Shown here: positions 1 to 8,994 of the stretch, one piece after another
How positions within the stretch are numbered: the stretch's first letter is position 1
Layout: every line of letters begins with the position of its first letter
Source: a bacterium
Lineage (GTDB): Bacteria; AUK180
Length of the DNA stretch: 32,720 nt
Assembly (NCBI GenBank): GCA_030622125.1
Contig: JAUXGM010000005.1
Coordinates: forward strand, 1-32,720
Direction: 5' to 3'
Position numbers and translations under genes: made by a program
The notes under the pieces: model-generated
Told to the model about the DNA's origin: nothing
Seen by the model: the letters and a program-made list of their open reading frames with translations, nothing else
Databases searched by the model: none

Positions 1-1
1 A

Positions 2-472
2 AAAAAATTTGGAAGAAATGAGATAAAAATTATGCCATTGCCTATCAATATATTGGCAATAAATACTTCTATAGCTCCCGCAAAAATTATGGAACAGAAT
101 GAGATTTATTACATTGAATTTTCTATAGATTATAAAATTATAAATCGTACCCCAGGGCAATTAATATTTGATGGCGTAGCTGTTGGGAAAGGCTTCCAAT
201 TGGATTGTATATGGCCCCCGTCGAATTGTTTGGTTTTTGTTTATGTTCGAAAAACAGAATTAAATATAGATACAGTACAAACTTTGAAAAGTTCAACCCT
301 TGAAAATAATAAAACCCTATATGAAATATTGATAAATAAGCCAACTTTTATAGAAGAAACTTCTAATACTCTCTATTTTAAGGCAATAAAAAATGGTGCA
401 AATTTTAATGAGGATATTAATGGTTTACAAAGAATTGGAATTCGAAAAAACTGGGTGTTAAAGCAAAATTAA
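2..472 (+). CDS. hypothetical protein, probably 5'-truncated by the window edge
   Basis: The reading frame of ORF 32..472 stays open to position 2 (KKFGRNEIKIMPLP...), so the true start may lie upstream; no family recognised. Confidence 0.6.
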   Translation, partial: KKFGRNEIKIMPLPINILAINTSIAPAKIMEQNEIYYIEFSIDYKIINRTPGQLIFDGVAVGKGFQLDCIWPPSNCLVFVYVRKTELNIDTVQTLKSSTLENNKTLYEILINKPTFIEETSNTLYFKAIKNGANFNEDINGLQRIGIRKNWVLKQN

Positions 473-479
473 TTTTATT

Positions 480-496
480 GGGGGGAATTTCCCCCC
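480..496 (+). terminator. GGGGGGAATTTCCCCCC hairpin, possible terminator/attenuator
   Basis: Perfect inverted repeat between the stop at 472 and the start at 514, followed by tctttt. Confidence 0.4.
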
Positions 497-513
497 TCTT
501 TTAAGGAGACACT

Positions 514-2175
514 ATGAAAAAACTATTAACTATTATTTTTATTATCTGTATAATCTTGAATTTATTTAGTATTAATTTTGAATTAATTGAGATTGGAAAG
601 GTTTACCTCCAAAATTTTACCTATAAAGACTTTAAAGCTTTAAAATTTTATTCAGATAAGCAAGATTACTTTATAATAGATAAAAAAAGTAACATTTGGT
701 TACAATCAGGATCTCTTACATTAATAAAGTTTAATAAAGAAGGTTTTTTAGACAAAATAATATCATTATATAATGGAAGCAATGATGATGGAATATGGGC
801 AGTAAATCTTTTTAATGATTATATAACTGCCGATATACAGGGAAAAAAGATCGCAATACTTGATAAGAAAGGAAATATATTAAAATATATACATTTACCG
901 TTATTTACAAAGAGTTCATCTTTATGTAGCTTTTATTTTGATAATAATTTCATATTTTCAAATGGTTACTTTTCTAATGAAAATGAAAAAAATAAGGTTT
1001 TTCTGACAGCTATGATAAATATTAAAAATGGAAATATAATAAAACTTTCAAATGAAGTCATGATTAAAAAATTTGTAGAGGATTCATATGTACCTAATTA
1101 TAGATATTACCCCTTAAAATTACCAAATGGAAATTATATAATTTATAACAGATATTTTTATAAAATTGTTGAATATAATAAAAAAGGTAATGTTATATAT
1201 GTTTATAATAAAGAACCTTTGAATTTTAAAGATTATAAGGGTTTGAAAAGTTGTCGTGATGTTTCAAATAAAGAAATTATTGAAATAATTCAAAATAAAA
1301 AAAATAATATTTCTTCCGATTACCCGTTTAATTTTTCATTAGGTGGAAAACCAATATTATATAAAGATTACTTTATTATTCCCAGGAGAATTTTTCCGCC
1401 TTATTATCTTGATATTTATAATTTTCAAACCAAGAAATATGAAGGACAAGTGGAATTGCAAGATAGGTTAATAATTAATTCACATGATGAAAGATTATAT
1501 TGTTTGAATGATGGAGCTGAAGATGATAGAGTTAATTTCTCAATATATAAACTCATAACAAAAAATGATTATAAGAAATATCTAAAAAATAGTTCTAAGG
1601 TATTTAAAGAAAGCATAGATATTTTAAATCAAAAAATCAAAAATGGTATTTCATCTTGTGGTTGCCATAAAAAATATGTTTTTAAAAAGAACCCCAATTT
1701 TGTTAATAATATAAATCATGTTATCATCAAAGCGCCTCAACAAGAAAACCTATTTATTAATCTATTCAGCAAAAAGAAAAAATATATTAGTGATTATATT
1801 AAAAAAAATGGAAAATTTCACATCATTTTTACATGGAGAGATAATAGAAAAAATTTTATTAATTGTTATAAAACTGTAACGAATTATTTGAAAAAATATG
1901 GAAATGTATTTGATGGATATTTAATATTATCCTCAAATAAATTTGATATATTAAAAAATGTTAAGAATACATTTAAATTTCAAAAAGATATGAATATAAT
2001 TTTAAATCTTGCACCTAAAAATATTGATGCAATTTATTATGAAAAAGCTAATTATGATATGTCAACAATTATTATAGTAGATGATAATGGGAGCATAAAA
2101 GATTATTTTTCTTTTTCTAATGATAAAGATTATAAAAATTTATTCGAACGTTTTTTAAACAAAATGACTAAATAG
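514..2175 (+). CDS. secreted hypothetical protein, possible beta-propeller N-terminal region and thioredoxin-like C-terminal region
   Basis: 553 aa, hydrophobic signal-like N-terminus (MKKLLTIIFIICIILNLFSINF), upstream aaggaga RBS; C-terminal KFHIIFTWRDNRKNFINCYKT...STIIIVDDNGSIKDYF resembles a TlpA/thioredoxin-like fold without CxxC. Confidence 0.7.
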   Translation: MKKLLTIIFIICIILNLFSINFELIEIGKVYLQNFTYKDFKALKFYSDKQDYFIIDKKSNIWLQSGSLTLIKFNKEGFLDKIISLYNGSNDDGIWAVNLFNDYITADIQGKKIAILDKKGNILKYIHLPLFTKSSSLCSFYFDNNFIFSNGYFSNENEKNKVFLTAMINIKNGNIIKLSNEVMIKKFVEDSYVPNYRYYPLKLPNGNYIIYNRYFYKIVEYNKKGNVIYVYNKEPLNFKDYKGLKSCRDVSNKEIIEIIQNKKNNISSDYPFNFSLGGKPILYKDYFIIPRRIFPPYYLDIYNFQTKKYEGQVELQDRLIINSHDERLYCLNDGAEDDRVNFSIYKLITKNDYKKYLKNSSKVFKESIDILNQKIKNGISSCGCHKKYVFKKNPNFVNNINHVIIKAPQQENLFINLFSKKKKYISDYIKKNGKFHIIFTWRDNRKNFINCYKTVTNYLKKYGNVFDGYLILSSNKFDILKNVKNTFKFQKDMNIILNLAPKNIDAIYYEKANYDMSTIIIVDDNGSIKDYFSFSNDKDYKNLFERFLNKMTK

Positions 2176-2204
2176 TGTTGGCGTTATGAAAATGGGGACG
2201 GTGG

Positions 2205-2274
2205 TAGAAAAGTAGAATTTTTACTTAATGGGTTCTTTTAGAATGCTGATTTTCAGAATTTATTGATTGGAATT
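2205..2274 (+). repeat. imperfect ~70-bp direct repeat, copy A
   Basis: tagaaaagtagaatttttacttaatgggttcttttagaatgctgattttcagaattta...ggaatt; about 57/70 identical to 3783..3852 by hand alignment. Confidence 0.75.
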
Positions 2275-2465
2275 GAAATAAAATGAATAGAAATTTGATT
2301 TTTGAGAAATTTGTGATATAATCTATTAGCAAAAACGGGAAAAATAGTTGTCGTTGGGGCGGAAAAAATCCTTGTCGTTGATCATATAGCAATATTTTTC
2401 CAGATATACTTGAAATATTTTTAAAAATATGATATATTTCAACTATAAATGAAATAGGAGCTGCT

Positions 2466-3695
2466 ATGGTAATAAGAGATTTATATTTAAGAAAAATTGT
2501 ACCATATATTAATAAACCGATTATTAAAGTAATTAAAGGTATGCGAAGGGTTGGAAAAAGTGTCTTTTTAAAACAGATTATAAATTATTTATTAACAGAA
2601 AAAAAAATCAATAAAAACAATATTATTTATATTAATAAAGAACTCATTGAATATGATTTTATAAAAGATTACCATCTTCTTTATAAATATATTAAAGACC
2701 AAAAAACAAACAAAAATATTCATTATGTATTTGTAGATGAGGTTCAGGAAATTATCGGATGGGAAAAAGCCATTAACAGCTTACTTGCAGAAGGAAAATA
2801 TGATATTTATGTTACAGGTTCAAATGCTAAATTATTATCTTCTGAATTGACAACCTTAATTGGAGGAAGGTATATTGATATTAATATATATCCTTTTGGT
2901 TTTGAGGAATTCTTAAAAATACGTAAAAACAAAGGGAAAAATATAGAAAAAGAATTTTTACATTATTTGAAATGGGGCGGTTTACCAGGTTTGCATGTTT
3001 TTGAGTCAGATGAAATATCCGTATATCAATACATTACTTCGGTATATAATACAATTCTTTTAAAGGAAATTATTGAAAGGAAAAATATAAGAAGAACCGT
3101 TTTATTAGAAAGTGTAGTAAGTTTTTTAGCCCAAAATATTGGGAATATTTTTTCAGCAAAAAGTATCTCCGACTATTTAAAATCTCAAAAAATTAAAGTG
3201 GCATCTGAAACTATTCAGCATTATATTAAATACATTCAAGATAGCTACATTCTTTATGAATTAAAACGGTTTGATTTAAAAGGAAAAAGGATTTTTGAAA
3301 TATATAATAAGTATTATCTTGCTGATCACGGTATACTAAATGGTTTATTGGGTTATAATGATATTAAATTGCCTGGTTTATTGGAAAATATTGTTTATAT
3401 GGAATTACTTCGTCAAGATTATAAAGTTTATCTTGGCCAATTTAATAGGTATGAAATTGATTTTGTTGCTGAAAAAAATAGGAAGAGAATATATATTCAA
3501 GTGTGTTATCTACTAAACAATGATAGTACTATTGAAAGGGAATTTGGAAATTTATTAAAAATCCCTGACAATTATCCAAAATATGTAATTAGCTTGGATA
3601 AATATTTTAATACTGAATTTAAAGGAATTCAAAGAAAAAATATTATTGATTTTCTTCAGAAGTCCAAACAATGGGGTCGGGGGATGTCTTTATGA
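2466..3695 (+). CDS. AAA ATPase of the AAA_14 / DUF4143 family
   Basis: Walker A-like GMRRVGKS, Walker B-like YVFVDEVQE, C-terminal nuclease-like YEIDFVAEKNRKRIYIQVCYLL typical of DUF4143 proteins. Confidence 0.88.
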   Translation: MVIRDLYLRKIVPYINKPIIKVIKGMRRVGKSVFLKQIINYLLTEKKINKNNIIYINKELIEYDFIKDYHLLYKYIKDQKTNKNIHYVFVDEVQEIIGWEKAINSLLAEGKYDIYVTGSNAKLLSSELTTLIGGRYIDINIYPFGFEEFLKIRKNKGKNIEKEFLHYLKWGGLPGLHVFESDEISVYQYITSVYNTILLKEIIERKNIRRTVLLESVVSFLAQNIGNIFSAKSISDYLKSQKIKVASETIQHYIKYIQDSYILYELKRFDLKGKRIFEIYNKYYLADHGILNGLLGYNDIKLPGLLENIVYMELLRQDYKVYLGQFNRYEIDFVAEKNRKRIYIQVCYLLNNDSTIEREFGNLLKIPDNYPKYVISLDKYFNTEFKGIQRKNIIDFLQKSKQWGRGMSL

Positions 3696-3706
3696 CGGGT
3701 TTGTAG

Positions 3707-3726
3707 ATTCCCGTTTGCATGGGAAT
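3707..3726 (+). repeat. short palindrome ATTCCC-N8-GGGAAT
   Basis: attcccgtttgcatgggaat, perfect 6-bp arms with 8-nt spacer. Confidence 0.7.
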
Positions 3727-3755
3727 GGCAGTTGAATATAATGAACAATGAACCA

Positions 3756-3776
3756 CAGCACCTTTTCAAAGTGCTG
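3756..3776 (+). repeat. palindromic repeat cagcaccttttcaaagtgctg
   Basis: Matches 23648..23668 (inside the S1 gene) at 20/21 positions. Confidence 0.75.
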
Positions 3777-3782
3777 AGCGGA

Positions 3783-3852
3783 TAGAAAAGTAAAATTTCT
3801 GTTTTATAGGTTCTTTTAGAATTTTTATTTTCAGAATTTAGCGAGAGGAATT
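3783..3852 (+). repeat. imperfect ~70-bp direct repeat, copy B
   Basis: See 2205..2274. Confidence 0.75.
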
Positions 3853-3913
3853 TACGAAAAAATGAAGAAAGTGTTACAATTATTTAAAAATGTAAATATA
3901 TTTAGGAGGTTGT

Positions 3914-4144
3914 ATGAAAAAGAGTATTGTAATGTTAATTACACTTATTTGCATGCTTGGATTATTAAATTGTAATCAAGAAGGGTACTTAGCAAAACCT
4001 GTCGTTGATACAATAACCGGAACTGATTACTCTTTTAAACTAATTACAAAAGATCATTATACAATATCCTGTCCCAATCCGGAAAAATTTGGCTATAAGG
4101 AAATTTATTATGATTCCAAAGTGGGGTTGAAAATAAATAAATAA
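3914..4144 (+). CDS. small putative lipoprotein
   Basis: aggagg RBS, signal peptide with lipobox-like LLNC (MKKSIVMLITLICMLGLLNCNQ); 76 aa. Confidence 0.6.
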   Translation: MKKSIVMLITLICMLGLLNCNQEGYLAKPVVDTITGTDYSFKLITKDHYTISCPNPEKFGYKEIYYDSKVGLKINK

Positions 4145-4234
4145 AAAAATGGGTCCGTGAGTTTACAAATCTTTCGGATTTGCAGCAGGACACAAATTTA
4201 CAAATCAAAAAAACAATGTCAAAGGTCAAAAGAT

Positions 4235-4314
4235 AGATTCTTCAATCGTGTAGTTTACCCCGTATCCTGATTTTCATCGGGACAGGCTTTGATTCGGGGC
4301 TCAATCAGAATGAC
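4235..4314 (-). repeat. dispersed repeat with ends GTCATTCTGA...GAAGAATCT (minus-strand reading)
   Basis: agattcttca...tcagaatgac; shares both ends with the element inside the S1 gene at 23798..23826. Confidence 0.5.
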
Positions 4315-4383
4315 GAAATGGGCAAGCGAATTTGCCTGCCTGTGCGTTGCACGCAGACAGGCAACTGGATTTCCTTGGTCGCC

Positions 4384-4432
4384 TATTGTTCTCGGGTGGT
4401 CTATCGTTATCTAAGGAAGAATCCGGGACACA
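4384..4432 (+). repeat. 49-bp exact direct repeat, copy 1
   Basis: tattgttctcgggtggtctatcgttatctaaggaagaatccgggacaca, identical to 4593..4641. Confidence 0.9.
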
Positions 4433-4466
4433 GTCTTGGGACACACAGTGACGAAGTCACACAATA

Positions 4467-4517
4467 GGGACATACCTTCCCGTATCAGATACGGGATAAA
4501 TTCCGAAGGTGTGTCCC
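4467..4517 (+). repeat. 51-bp palindrome gggacataccttc...gaaggtgtgtccc with nested cccgtatcagatacggg
   Basis: 13-nt arms (one G:T wobble) enclosing a perfect 7-bp inner stem at 4479..4495. Confidence 0.75.
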
Positions 4518-4592
4518 GACACCTTTGTATTTATGTCCCGCCTGTTTGCGGTGTATTTTCTCTTGAACCTTTGATTCTATTTCCTTTGGCTA

Positions 4593-4641
4593 TATTGTTC
4601 TCGGGTGGTCTATCGTTATCTAAGGAAGAATCCGGGACACA
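4593..4641 (+). repeat. 49-bp exact direct repeat, copy 2
   Basis: Identical to 4384..4432. Confidence 0.9.
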
Positions 4642-4750
4642 CCTCAACAAAAAAAAATCTGTTTGATGAGGTAATGTCCCTCTTTTTATGGGGGACGGAG
4701 TTTTATATTATTTTTTACTAACCTCAAACCTCTAACCTCTTCTTACCCTC

Positions 4751-4781
4751 TCAACGGGTAGACACACAGGTCTACCCCTAC
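4751..4781 (-). repeat. 31-nt hairpin repeat GTAGGGGTAGACCTGTGTGTCTACCCGTTGA, minus-orientation copy
   Basis: Exact reverse complement of 32635..32665; 8-bp stem gggtagac/gtctaccc. Confidence 0.9.
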
Positions 4782-4795
4782 ATTTTTTCTTTCCT

Positions 4796-4827
4796 CATAC
4801 ACCCATCAACTCATCCACCCATTCACT
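4796..4827 (+). repeat. four-unit 8-nt array
   Basis: catacacc catcaact catccacc cattcact. Confidence 0.65.
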
Positions 4828-4838
4828 TTTTTCCTTAT

Positions 4839-5513
4839 TTACTTATCAACTTGCATTTTTTGTATATATGCTTCTGGGTCAAAGTCGGAGTTCTTTTCTA
4901 AAAAACTTTGTTTTCCATTCTCTAATGCAAAAATAAAATCGCTGTTTTTGGTAAGAATGCCAATATCGTGTGAGATCACAAAGATTTTTTTCTCTGATGA
5001 CGATTGTTTTAAATACTCAAACATAATATGCTTATATCTAATATCTAAAAAAAGGATCACCTCATCAAGAAAAACAACCGGTGTTGATTGAAGCAGATTT
5101 TCAATTATTTGAACCATTATCCATTGCCCTTGAGAAAGTTTTTTGATATCCTTATTTAAGAAGTTGGAAAACCTCCCGAATTTAGCAAGAAAAAACGGTT
5201 TTATTTCCCTTTCTTTTGTTGTTATTGTGAGATAATCCAATACGGTAAATCCCGGAATAGGATTTTCATTTATGTATGTTGCCGAGAATAATTCTCTTCT
5301 TTTCTCTATGCATATTTTTGTCAGAGCTTTGTCTTCATAAAATATTCCGCCTGAATCCGGTTTTATTATCCCCGTTGCAAGTTCAATAAATGTTGTTTTT
5401 CCGCTTCCATTCGGACCGATGATCCCATATATTCCGTTTTCTCTAAATTCCACATTTAGAAAAAAGGTGAATCCGTCTCGTTTAAGTTCCACATTATCAA
5501 AATTTAAGATCAT
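4839..5513 (-). CDS. btuD: ABC transporter ATP-binding protein, BtuD/FecE type
   Basis: Walker A GPNGSGKTT, signature LSQGQ, Walker B VVFLDE; last gene of a riboswitch-preceded operon. Confidence 0.88.
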   Translation of the reverse strand: MILNFDNVELKRDGFTFFLNVEFRENGIYGIIGPNGSGKTTFIELATGIIKPDSGGIFYEDKALTKICIEKRRELFSATYINENPIPGFTVLDYLTITTKEREIKPFFLAKFGRFSNFLNKDIKKLSQGQWIMVQIIENLLQSTPVVFLDEVILFLDIRYKHIMFEYLKQSSSEKKIFVISHDIGILTKNSDFIFALENGKQSFLEKNSDFDPEAYIQKMQVDK

Positions 5514-6438
5514 TTTTACCTTTTAATAGAATCAAAAAATAGATCCCGCCAACAATGGACAGTATCATCCCGACCGGCAGATAGAAAGCATTTATATTCT
5601 TTGAAACAATATGAGAGATCAAAAGCAGATTCGATCCATAAATGCCGGAGTAAAATATTAGATATTTACTCCTTGAACCATATATATTTCTTGCAATGTG
5701 TGGTGACATCAGACCCAAAAAACCGATTATACCGCTGATGGATACTGTAAAAGAAACCAAAAGAGCAATAATAACAAAAAAAATGACTCTGTATTTATCA
5801 ATGTCAACCCCCAGACTCCTTGCCTTTTTATCGCTGAAATTCATCTGGTCAAGGATCAAAACCTTTTTTTCCGTCCATAATAATACCAAAAGAAGAATAA
5901 TAATAAATAGGATCAGGATCTTGATATCATAAAATTCAGTTGTCCCGTATAGCCACTCAATAATTGAGTGGATCTTCTCTCTTGTAATATTTGTTAGAAT
6001 AATCGAGGTCAATGAACTCGTCATTAGCCCATAAACAATACCGATCAAAAGTAAGGTTACCGTATTTTTTCTTCCTACCGCCCTATATATTCCAAAGATC
6101 AGAAAGATAGAAATTAACCCGAAAGCCAATGAAAATATGAATATTGAATATTGTCCGAACAAATAGTATATTCCCGTTAAAAAAGCAACGGCGATTCCAA
6201 GAGAGGATCCCGAGGATATCCCAAGAATATAGGGATCGGAGAGCGGATTTTTGAACAATATTTGTGAAATTGCTCCGGCAAAACCAAGAGCGAACCCAAC
6301 AACTATTGCCGTTATGGTCTCCGGGATCCTTATCCTGAAAAATATATTTTTATCAAAAAAACCAAGATTTAAAAATAAACTGATCGTAATAAGAATTATT
6401 AGTATGAGAAAGGGTCCATAATTTTTAAAAAATTTCAT
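5497..6438 (-). CDS. btuC: FecCD/BtuC-family permease
   Basis: Polytopic; RIPETITAIVVGFALGFAGAISQILFKNPLSDPYILGISSGSSLG is characteristic of the family. Confidence 0.93.
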   Translation of the reverse strand: MKFFKNYGPFLILIILITISLFLNLGFFDKNIFFRIRIPETITAIVVGFALGFAGAISQILFKNPLSDPYILGISSGSSLGIAVAFLTGIYYLFGQYSIFIFSLAFGLISIFLIFGIYRAVGRKNTVTLLLIGIVYGLMTSSLTSIILTNITREKIHSIIEWLYGTTEFYDIKILILFIIILLLVLLWTEKKVLILDQMNFSDKKARSLGVDIDKYRVIFFVIIALLVSFTVSISGIIGFLGLMSPHIARNIYGSRSKYLIFYSGIYGSNLLLISHIVSKNINAFYLPVGMILSIVGGIYFLILLKGKNDLKF

Positions 6439-7223
6439 TTTTTAATATATTTTATTAAAACATCCCTTAAAAAGATCATGCTTCTTAAAGAGGGCTGTAA
6501 AAAATTATCATAATTTTTGATCACATATACTCGTCCCGATCTTATTGCGGAAATATTATTAAATGCTCTGTCGATTATAATATCTTTTTTTATAAGATCT
6601 CCATTTTCAATAAATATAAAAATTATATCGGGATTCCTTCTTATAATATCTTCCTTTTTTATGATACCGTACCTATCTTTTAGATTTGAAGCAATATTTT
6701 TTAAACCGAGAATTTTTAGACATTCACCTTGAAATGTTCTTTCCCCAAATGTATAGTACGGATTTGTCCATATCAAACCAAGTACTTTTTTGCCATTGAA
6801 CTTGGGAATATCTTTTAATATTTTATCTATATTTTTTACGATCTCCGATGCTCTTTTTTCTCTATCCAACATTTTTCCGAGAAGAATATAGCTTTCTTTT
6901 AATTCTTGAATTGAACTGATATATATCTTTTTTGAAGGTACCTTAAATTTTTTGAGATTTTCGCCATCCTTTTCCTGAGAGATCGCTGTATAAAAAACAT
7001 AATCGGGTTTGAGCTTGATTATCTTTTCAATATTAACCTTTGAAAAATTTCCGACCTTTAAAGTAGTTGGAAATATATCCTCTGCAATTGTAGCGGTAAT
7101 ACTATCTGAAAGTTCCAGATCCACAAGGATCTTGGTAATATTAGGAGCAAGTGAAATGATCCCATTTGAAAAAACTACCTCAAAAACGAATAGCATTAAA
7201 AGAAAAAGAATGAATTTTTTCAT
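6435..7223 (-). CDS. btuF: periplasmic corrinoid-binding protein, BtuF-like
   Basis: Signal peptide; ISLAPNITKILVDLELSDSITA, KIIKLKPDYVF, RNPDIIFI; 4-bp overlaps with neighbours. Confidence 0.85.
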   Translation of the reverse strand: MKKFILFLLMLFVFEVVFSNGIISLAPNITKILVDLELSDSITATIAEDIFPTTLKVGNFSKVNIEKIIKLKPDYVFYTAISQEKDGENLKKFKVPSKKIYISSIQELKESYILLGKMLDREKRASEIVKNIDKILKDIPKFNGKKVLGLIWTNPYYTFGERTFQGECLKILGLKNIASNLKDRYGIIKKEDIIRRNPDIIFIFIENGDLIKKDIIIDRAFNNISAIRSGRVYVIKNYDNFLQPSLRSMIFLRDVLIKYIKK

Positions 7224-8968
7224 TCAATACCGATTTTCACAAAGAATTTCCTTCTTGCCAACGGATAATCTTCATCAGAAGGAGAATTGCCAAAATTTAT
7301 TTTTCCCTTACTGCCAAATAAATTTTTTATACCGAAAGAGGTCTTTAATCTTTTAATATCATATTGAAATAAAATATCTGCTTTATGGATGGGCAATAAC
7401 TTTTTTAATTGATCATTAAAATAGATATTTTTTTCAAGTCCCCTGTAAAGATAATCCATCTTAATTTTCCACTTTTTAACCTGAATTTGCACCGATAATG
7501 TATTGACGAGGTCGGGAAGATAAGTTGCCGGAAATTTTTTAGTTTCATATATGGTGTTTCCATTTATATCCACATCCGTTTTATAATATCTCTCTTGATC
7601 GCCCCAATTCGCCGATATTTTGTCATAGATAGTAACAAAATTGTATTTGAGTTCATAATTCAATGAGATACTGTTGATCTGTGCCTTGTTTATATTTTCC
7701 GCCTGATAATAATAGGTTGAGGGATCTTTCAAAATCCAAACAATCATATTTTTAATATTCTTATAATTATATGAAAGAGAAAATTTATTGATCTTGTATT
7801 TTAAAAAGAGGCTCGTTGCCTCTTCATTTTTCAGATTCTCGTTTCCTCCCATTTCCCAGTAGAGGTCATTTAAGGAAGGTTCTTTCAATCCCCTTGAAAG
7901 ATAGATCAGAACATCGCCGGTTCCAAATTTTCTTTCAAAGAACAAATTTCCCGAAAAGAAAATATCATTGAAAGATGAACTATTCAATTTTAAATTTCCA
8001 CCTATTCCAATAGGAAGATAGGCAGCGCCCAATGAAAATTCCTCTTTTTTTACATTTTTCTCATTATATTTAGTATAACAGATACTAAATTTTTCCGTAA
8101 ACCGCAAGTAATTGCCAAAAATAGTTCTATATAAATTGGAGGCACTGATAAGTTCATAGTCAATATTACTTGTGTAATATGTTCCAAAATATTCGGAAAG
8201 ATATGTTATTTTGCTGTTTTTATAGAAAATATTTCCATTAAGTTTTTTGCCTAATCCGGATAAAATAAACCAGAAATATTTTCCCGTTTGTCGGTTATCG
8301 GGATAGAGGGCATCATCATAAGAACCATCGGCGGGAACAGGTCCCGGCGTACCGAGATCCTCATCGGTATAATTCAGCAGAAAATTTAATAAATCCTTAA
8401 ATTGCATGTTTAATCCGAGATTATTTTTTTTGAAATCCGAATTTTTTCTGCCGCAATCTCCTGATTTTTCCTGAAACATAAGATTTATTTTAAGTTCTTT
8501 ACCTTTTACGGGAATGGTAGTGCAGATATCCCGTTGATTGGTGTCAATATAAAGATAGGAGCTCAATTGCATCTTGATATTATGATCTATTTTTAAATTT
8601 CCACCTATACCTTCTCCTCCAATGATAGATGATGTATCAAATCGATAGTATCGTATACTGTCAAAAAGATAGTCGGGGAAAAGAGAAAGATCAAGGTTTC
8701 CGGTTGTCGGATCATTTAAGACAACGGAATTAAGCATGATCGTTGTGTGAGTTGAAGAAAGTCCGGGTGAATTTAGAAATAGAGCACTTCCTTGATAAAA
8801 TCCATTAGGGATCAAATTGAGTTTAAATGCTTCAATATCATAGAGAGCATCTACCGTTGTAATTGTAAATGTTCGGGTATTATTTCTTGTTCCGATAACA
8901 AGAATTTCAACCGAAAAAATATAACCAGTGGCAAAAAAGAGAAACAGAACAATAATTAGTCGTTTCAT
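7220..8968 (-). CDS. btuB: TonB-dependent outer-membrane receptor, BtuB-like
   Basis: Signal peptide, TonB-box-like VEILVIGTR, plug TTIMLNSVVLNDPTTGNLDLSLFP...SSIIGGEGIGGNLKI, C-terminal RRKFFVKIGIE; downstream of a cobalamin riboswitch. Confidence 0.85.
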   Translation of the reverse strand: MKRLIIVLFLFFATGYIFSVEILVIGTRNNTRTFTITTVDALYDIEAFKLNLIPNGFYQGSALFLNSPGLSSTHTTIMLNSVVLNDPTTGNLDLSLFPDYLFDSIRYYRFDTSSIIGGEGIGGNLKIDHNIKMQLSSYLYIDTNQRDICTTIPVKGKELKINLMFQEKSGDCGRKNSDFKKNNLGLNMQFKDLLNFLLNYTDEDLGTPGPVPADGSYDDALYPDNRQTGKYFWFILSGLGKKLNGNIFYKNSKITYLSEYFGTYYTSNIDYELISASNLYRTIFGNYLRFTEKFSICYTKYNEKNVKKEEFSLGAAYLPIGIGGNLKLNSSSFNDIFFSGNLFFERKFGTGDVLIYLSRGLKEPSLNDLYWEMGGNENLKNEEATSLFLKYKINKFSLSYNYKNIKNMIVWILKDPSTYYYQAENINKAQINSISLNYELKYNFVTIYDKISANWGDQERYYKTDVDINGNTIYETKKFPATYLPDLVNTLSVQIQVKKWKIKMDYLYRGLEKNIYFNDQLKKLLPIHKADILFQYDIKRLKTSFGIKNLFGSKGKINFGNSPSDEDYPLARRKFFVKIGIE

Positions 8969-8994
8969 TGCATCCTCCGTACTAATAATATTTA

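Noticed and set aside
4436-4666. ORF 4436..4666 (76 aa)
   Set aside because: Lies wholly in the repeat island, contains one copy of the 49-bp duplication and palindromes, no RBS-supported start or family resemblance.
7009-7356. 115-aa plus-strand ORF
   Set aside because: Antisense across btuF and btuB, both strongly supported.
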